A stretch of DNA of 44,063 bases from Nocardioidaceae bacterium (lineage in GTDB: Bacteria; Actinomycetota; Actinomycetes; Propionibacteriales; Nocardioidaceae), in NCBI GenBank assembly GCA_013696555.1, contig JACCYJ010000253.1, positions 1 to 44,063 on the forward strand, read 5' to 3'. A program made the position numbers and the translations under genes. Position 1 is the first letter of the stretch. Each line of letters begins with the position of its first letter. Shown here piece after piece: positions 42,994 through 44,063 of this stretch. The notes beneath the pieces were generated by a model. It was not told the origin of the DNA and ran no database searches. It saw only the letters and a list, made by a program, of their open reading frames with translations.

Positions 42994-44063
42994 GTGACGC
43001 TCTCACCGCGCGCCGCTGCTGCCTTGGCAGGAGCGAGCGCCGGAGCCATCGGGCTGGCCACCGCTGAGCTGGCCGCTGCGCTCTTGCATGCGCGGGTGTC
43101 GCCCGTTCTGGCGGTCGGAGAGGCCATCATCGAGCTCACCCCTGGTGCCGTTGCCGAGAGAGCGATCTCCGTGGTGGGTCGCGCTGACAAGCCGCTGCTC
43201 GTCATCGGCGTCCTCTGCGGGCTGCTGATCGGCAGCGCGCTCGCTGGGGTGGTGATGCTGCGGCACCGTGGCCTGGGGACCACCGCGCTGGTGGCGCTGC
43301 CAGTGGTTGCGCTGGTGGCCGCGATCACCCGTGCCGATGCCCGAGCCGCCGACATGCTCCCCGCCGTGGTGGGTGGAGTCGTGGGATTGATGGTCGCGCT
43401 GTGGCTCGTGCCGCGGTCCACCGTGAGCCCGTCGGCACCTCAGGAGCGCGCGCATGTCGCCTCGCGCAGCCCGTCACGCCGCCTCTTCCTTCGCGACGTC
43501 GGGCTGACGCTACTTGCCGCGGGCGTTGTGGGTGGTGCCAGCCGATGGGCGGGCAGCGCTCGCCGCTCTGTGGAGGAGGCGCGGCGCAAGGTGCGGCTCA
43601 CGTTTGCCGCCCCGACGGCACCTTCTGGAGTTGAGCTCGGCGTACCGGGCATCTCGCCGTGGACCACGCCGACGGACACGTTCTACCGGATCGACACCTC
43701 GCTCGCGCCGCCACTGATCAAGCCTGCCGACTGGGTGCTCCGCATTCATGGCATGGTCGAGCGCGAGCTGCGGTTGTCGTACTCCGATCTGGTCGAGCGC
43801 GGCCTGACGGACAGTTGGGTCACGTTGTGCTGCGTCTCCAATGAGGTTGGCGGGGAGCTGATCGGCAACGCGTTGTGGTCAGGAGTCCGGATGGACGATC
43901 TGCTCGCCGAGGCCGGACCGCTGCCCGAGGCCGATGCGTTGCTGTCCACCTCGCGCGACGGGTGGACCTGCGGCACGCCGCTGTCGGCGCTGACCGACGG
44001 TCGCGACGCACTCCTCGCCGTGGCGATGAACGGCGAACCGCTGCCGGTCGAGCACGGCTTCCC
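42994..44063 (+). CDS. Membrane-anchored molybdopterin oxidoreductase, sulfite oxidase family (cut by window end)
   Basis: The visible 356 residues give four N-terminal membrane helices (about 5-30, 65-90, 95-115, 125-145) and a twin-Arg-like SRRLFLRD before a fifth hydrophobic stretch. A periplasmic sulfite-oxidase-type domain then begins near [14 protein letters not shown], where Cys280 is the likely Mo ligand. It would oxidise sulfite or reduce an oxidised substrate on the outer face. The GTG at 42994 is the only start after the in-frame stop; GGAGG is too close to act as a ribosome site, so leaderless initiation (GAACAT-N6) is likely. The gene runs off the edge. Confidence 0.85.
   Translation, partial: MTLSPRAAAALAGASAGAIGLATAELAAALLHARVSPVLAVGEAIIELTPGAVAERAISVVGRADKPLLVIGVLCGLLIGSALAGVVMLRHRGLGTTALVALPVVALVAAITRADARAADMLPAVVGGVVGLMVALWLVPRSTVSPSAPQERAHVASRSPSRRLFLRDVGLTLLAAGVVGGASRWAGSARRSVEEARRKVRLTFAAPTAPSGVELGVPGISPWTTPTDTFYRIDTSLAPPLIKPADWVLRIHGMVERELRLSYSDLVERGLTDSWVTLCCVSNEVGGELIGNALWSGVRMDDLLAEAGPLPEADALLSTSRDGWTCGTPLSALTDGRDALLAVAMNGEPLPVEHGF

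Overview
The window is high-GC actinobacterial chromosome, almost fully coding. The lineage is shown by mycothiol genes (mshA, mshD), CarD, GlnR, SenX3-RegX3, a MutT1-type NUDIX/phosphatase fusion next to ppk, and gene orders I recall from Mycobacterium (Rv0811c-Rv0821c and Rv0486-Rv0491). Very short or absent 5' leaders (a TAnnnT hexamer 6-7 nt before GTG/ATG) are common. I cannot name the genus. I found no rRNA, tRNA or CRISPR array.

Left edge (1-1.2 kb): debris. It holds a tyrosine-recombinase remnant whose catalytic Tyr is Ser, a small Cys-rich ORF and the first 75 residues of a membrane sensor. 1.2-3.9 kb: a two-gene operon resembling tmsA/tmsB (bfaA/bfaB), which make 10-methyl branched fatty acids such as tuberculostearic acid. 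4.0-5.7 kb: a secreted WxL-like protein and a DUF916-like membrane-anchored partner. 5.7-14.6 kb: an SPOUT methyltransferase, a decayed low-affinity phosphate transporter (pit), the pstSCAB operon behind a PHO box, mutT1 and ppk.

14.7-22.9 kb: mshD-glnR, a MoaD/ThiS-like protein, then thiosulfate sulfurtransferase and sseC behind a Cys-containing leader peptide, an LCP ligase, dtd, a BKACE enzyme, a nitrobindin-like protein, a Fur regulator and YgfZ. 22.9-25.5 kb: 5-oxoprolinase pxpABC with an MmcQ/YjbR gene. 25.7-30.0 kb: sulfate assimilation (cysC, a TauE/SafE exporter, cysD, cysN). 30.1-34.6 kb: asparaginase II, a DUF2516 membrane protein, a macrodomain protein, typA and an unknown helical protein. 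34.6-44.1 kb: mshA, ybjN, gpmA, phoU, senX3-regX3, a lipoprotein, carD, ispD, a GNAT acetyltransferase, ispF and the start of a membrane molybdopterin oxidoreductase that leaves the window.

Themes: phosphate (pit remnant, pst, ppk, phoU, senX3-regX3, two PHO boxes), sulfur (cysCDN, sulfurtransferase, leader peptide, mycothiol) and envelope (10-methyl lipids, LCP, WxL). The least explained material is intergenic. Family A has three copies, one a 40-bp perfect loopless palindrome followed by a 16-bp palindrome. Family B has three copies of a nested hairpin at gene 3' ends. There is also a cluster of CAGGTGAAGT motifs near 20.8 kb. ispD appears to start with CTG inside the carD stop codon.
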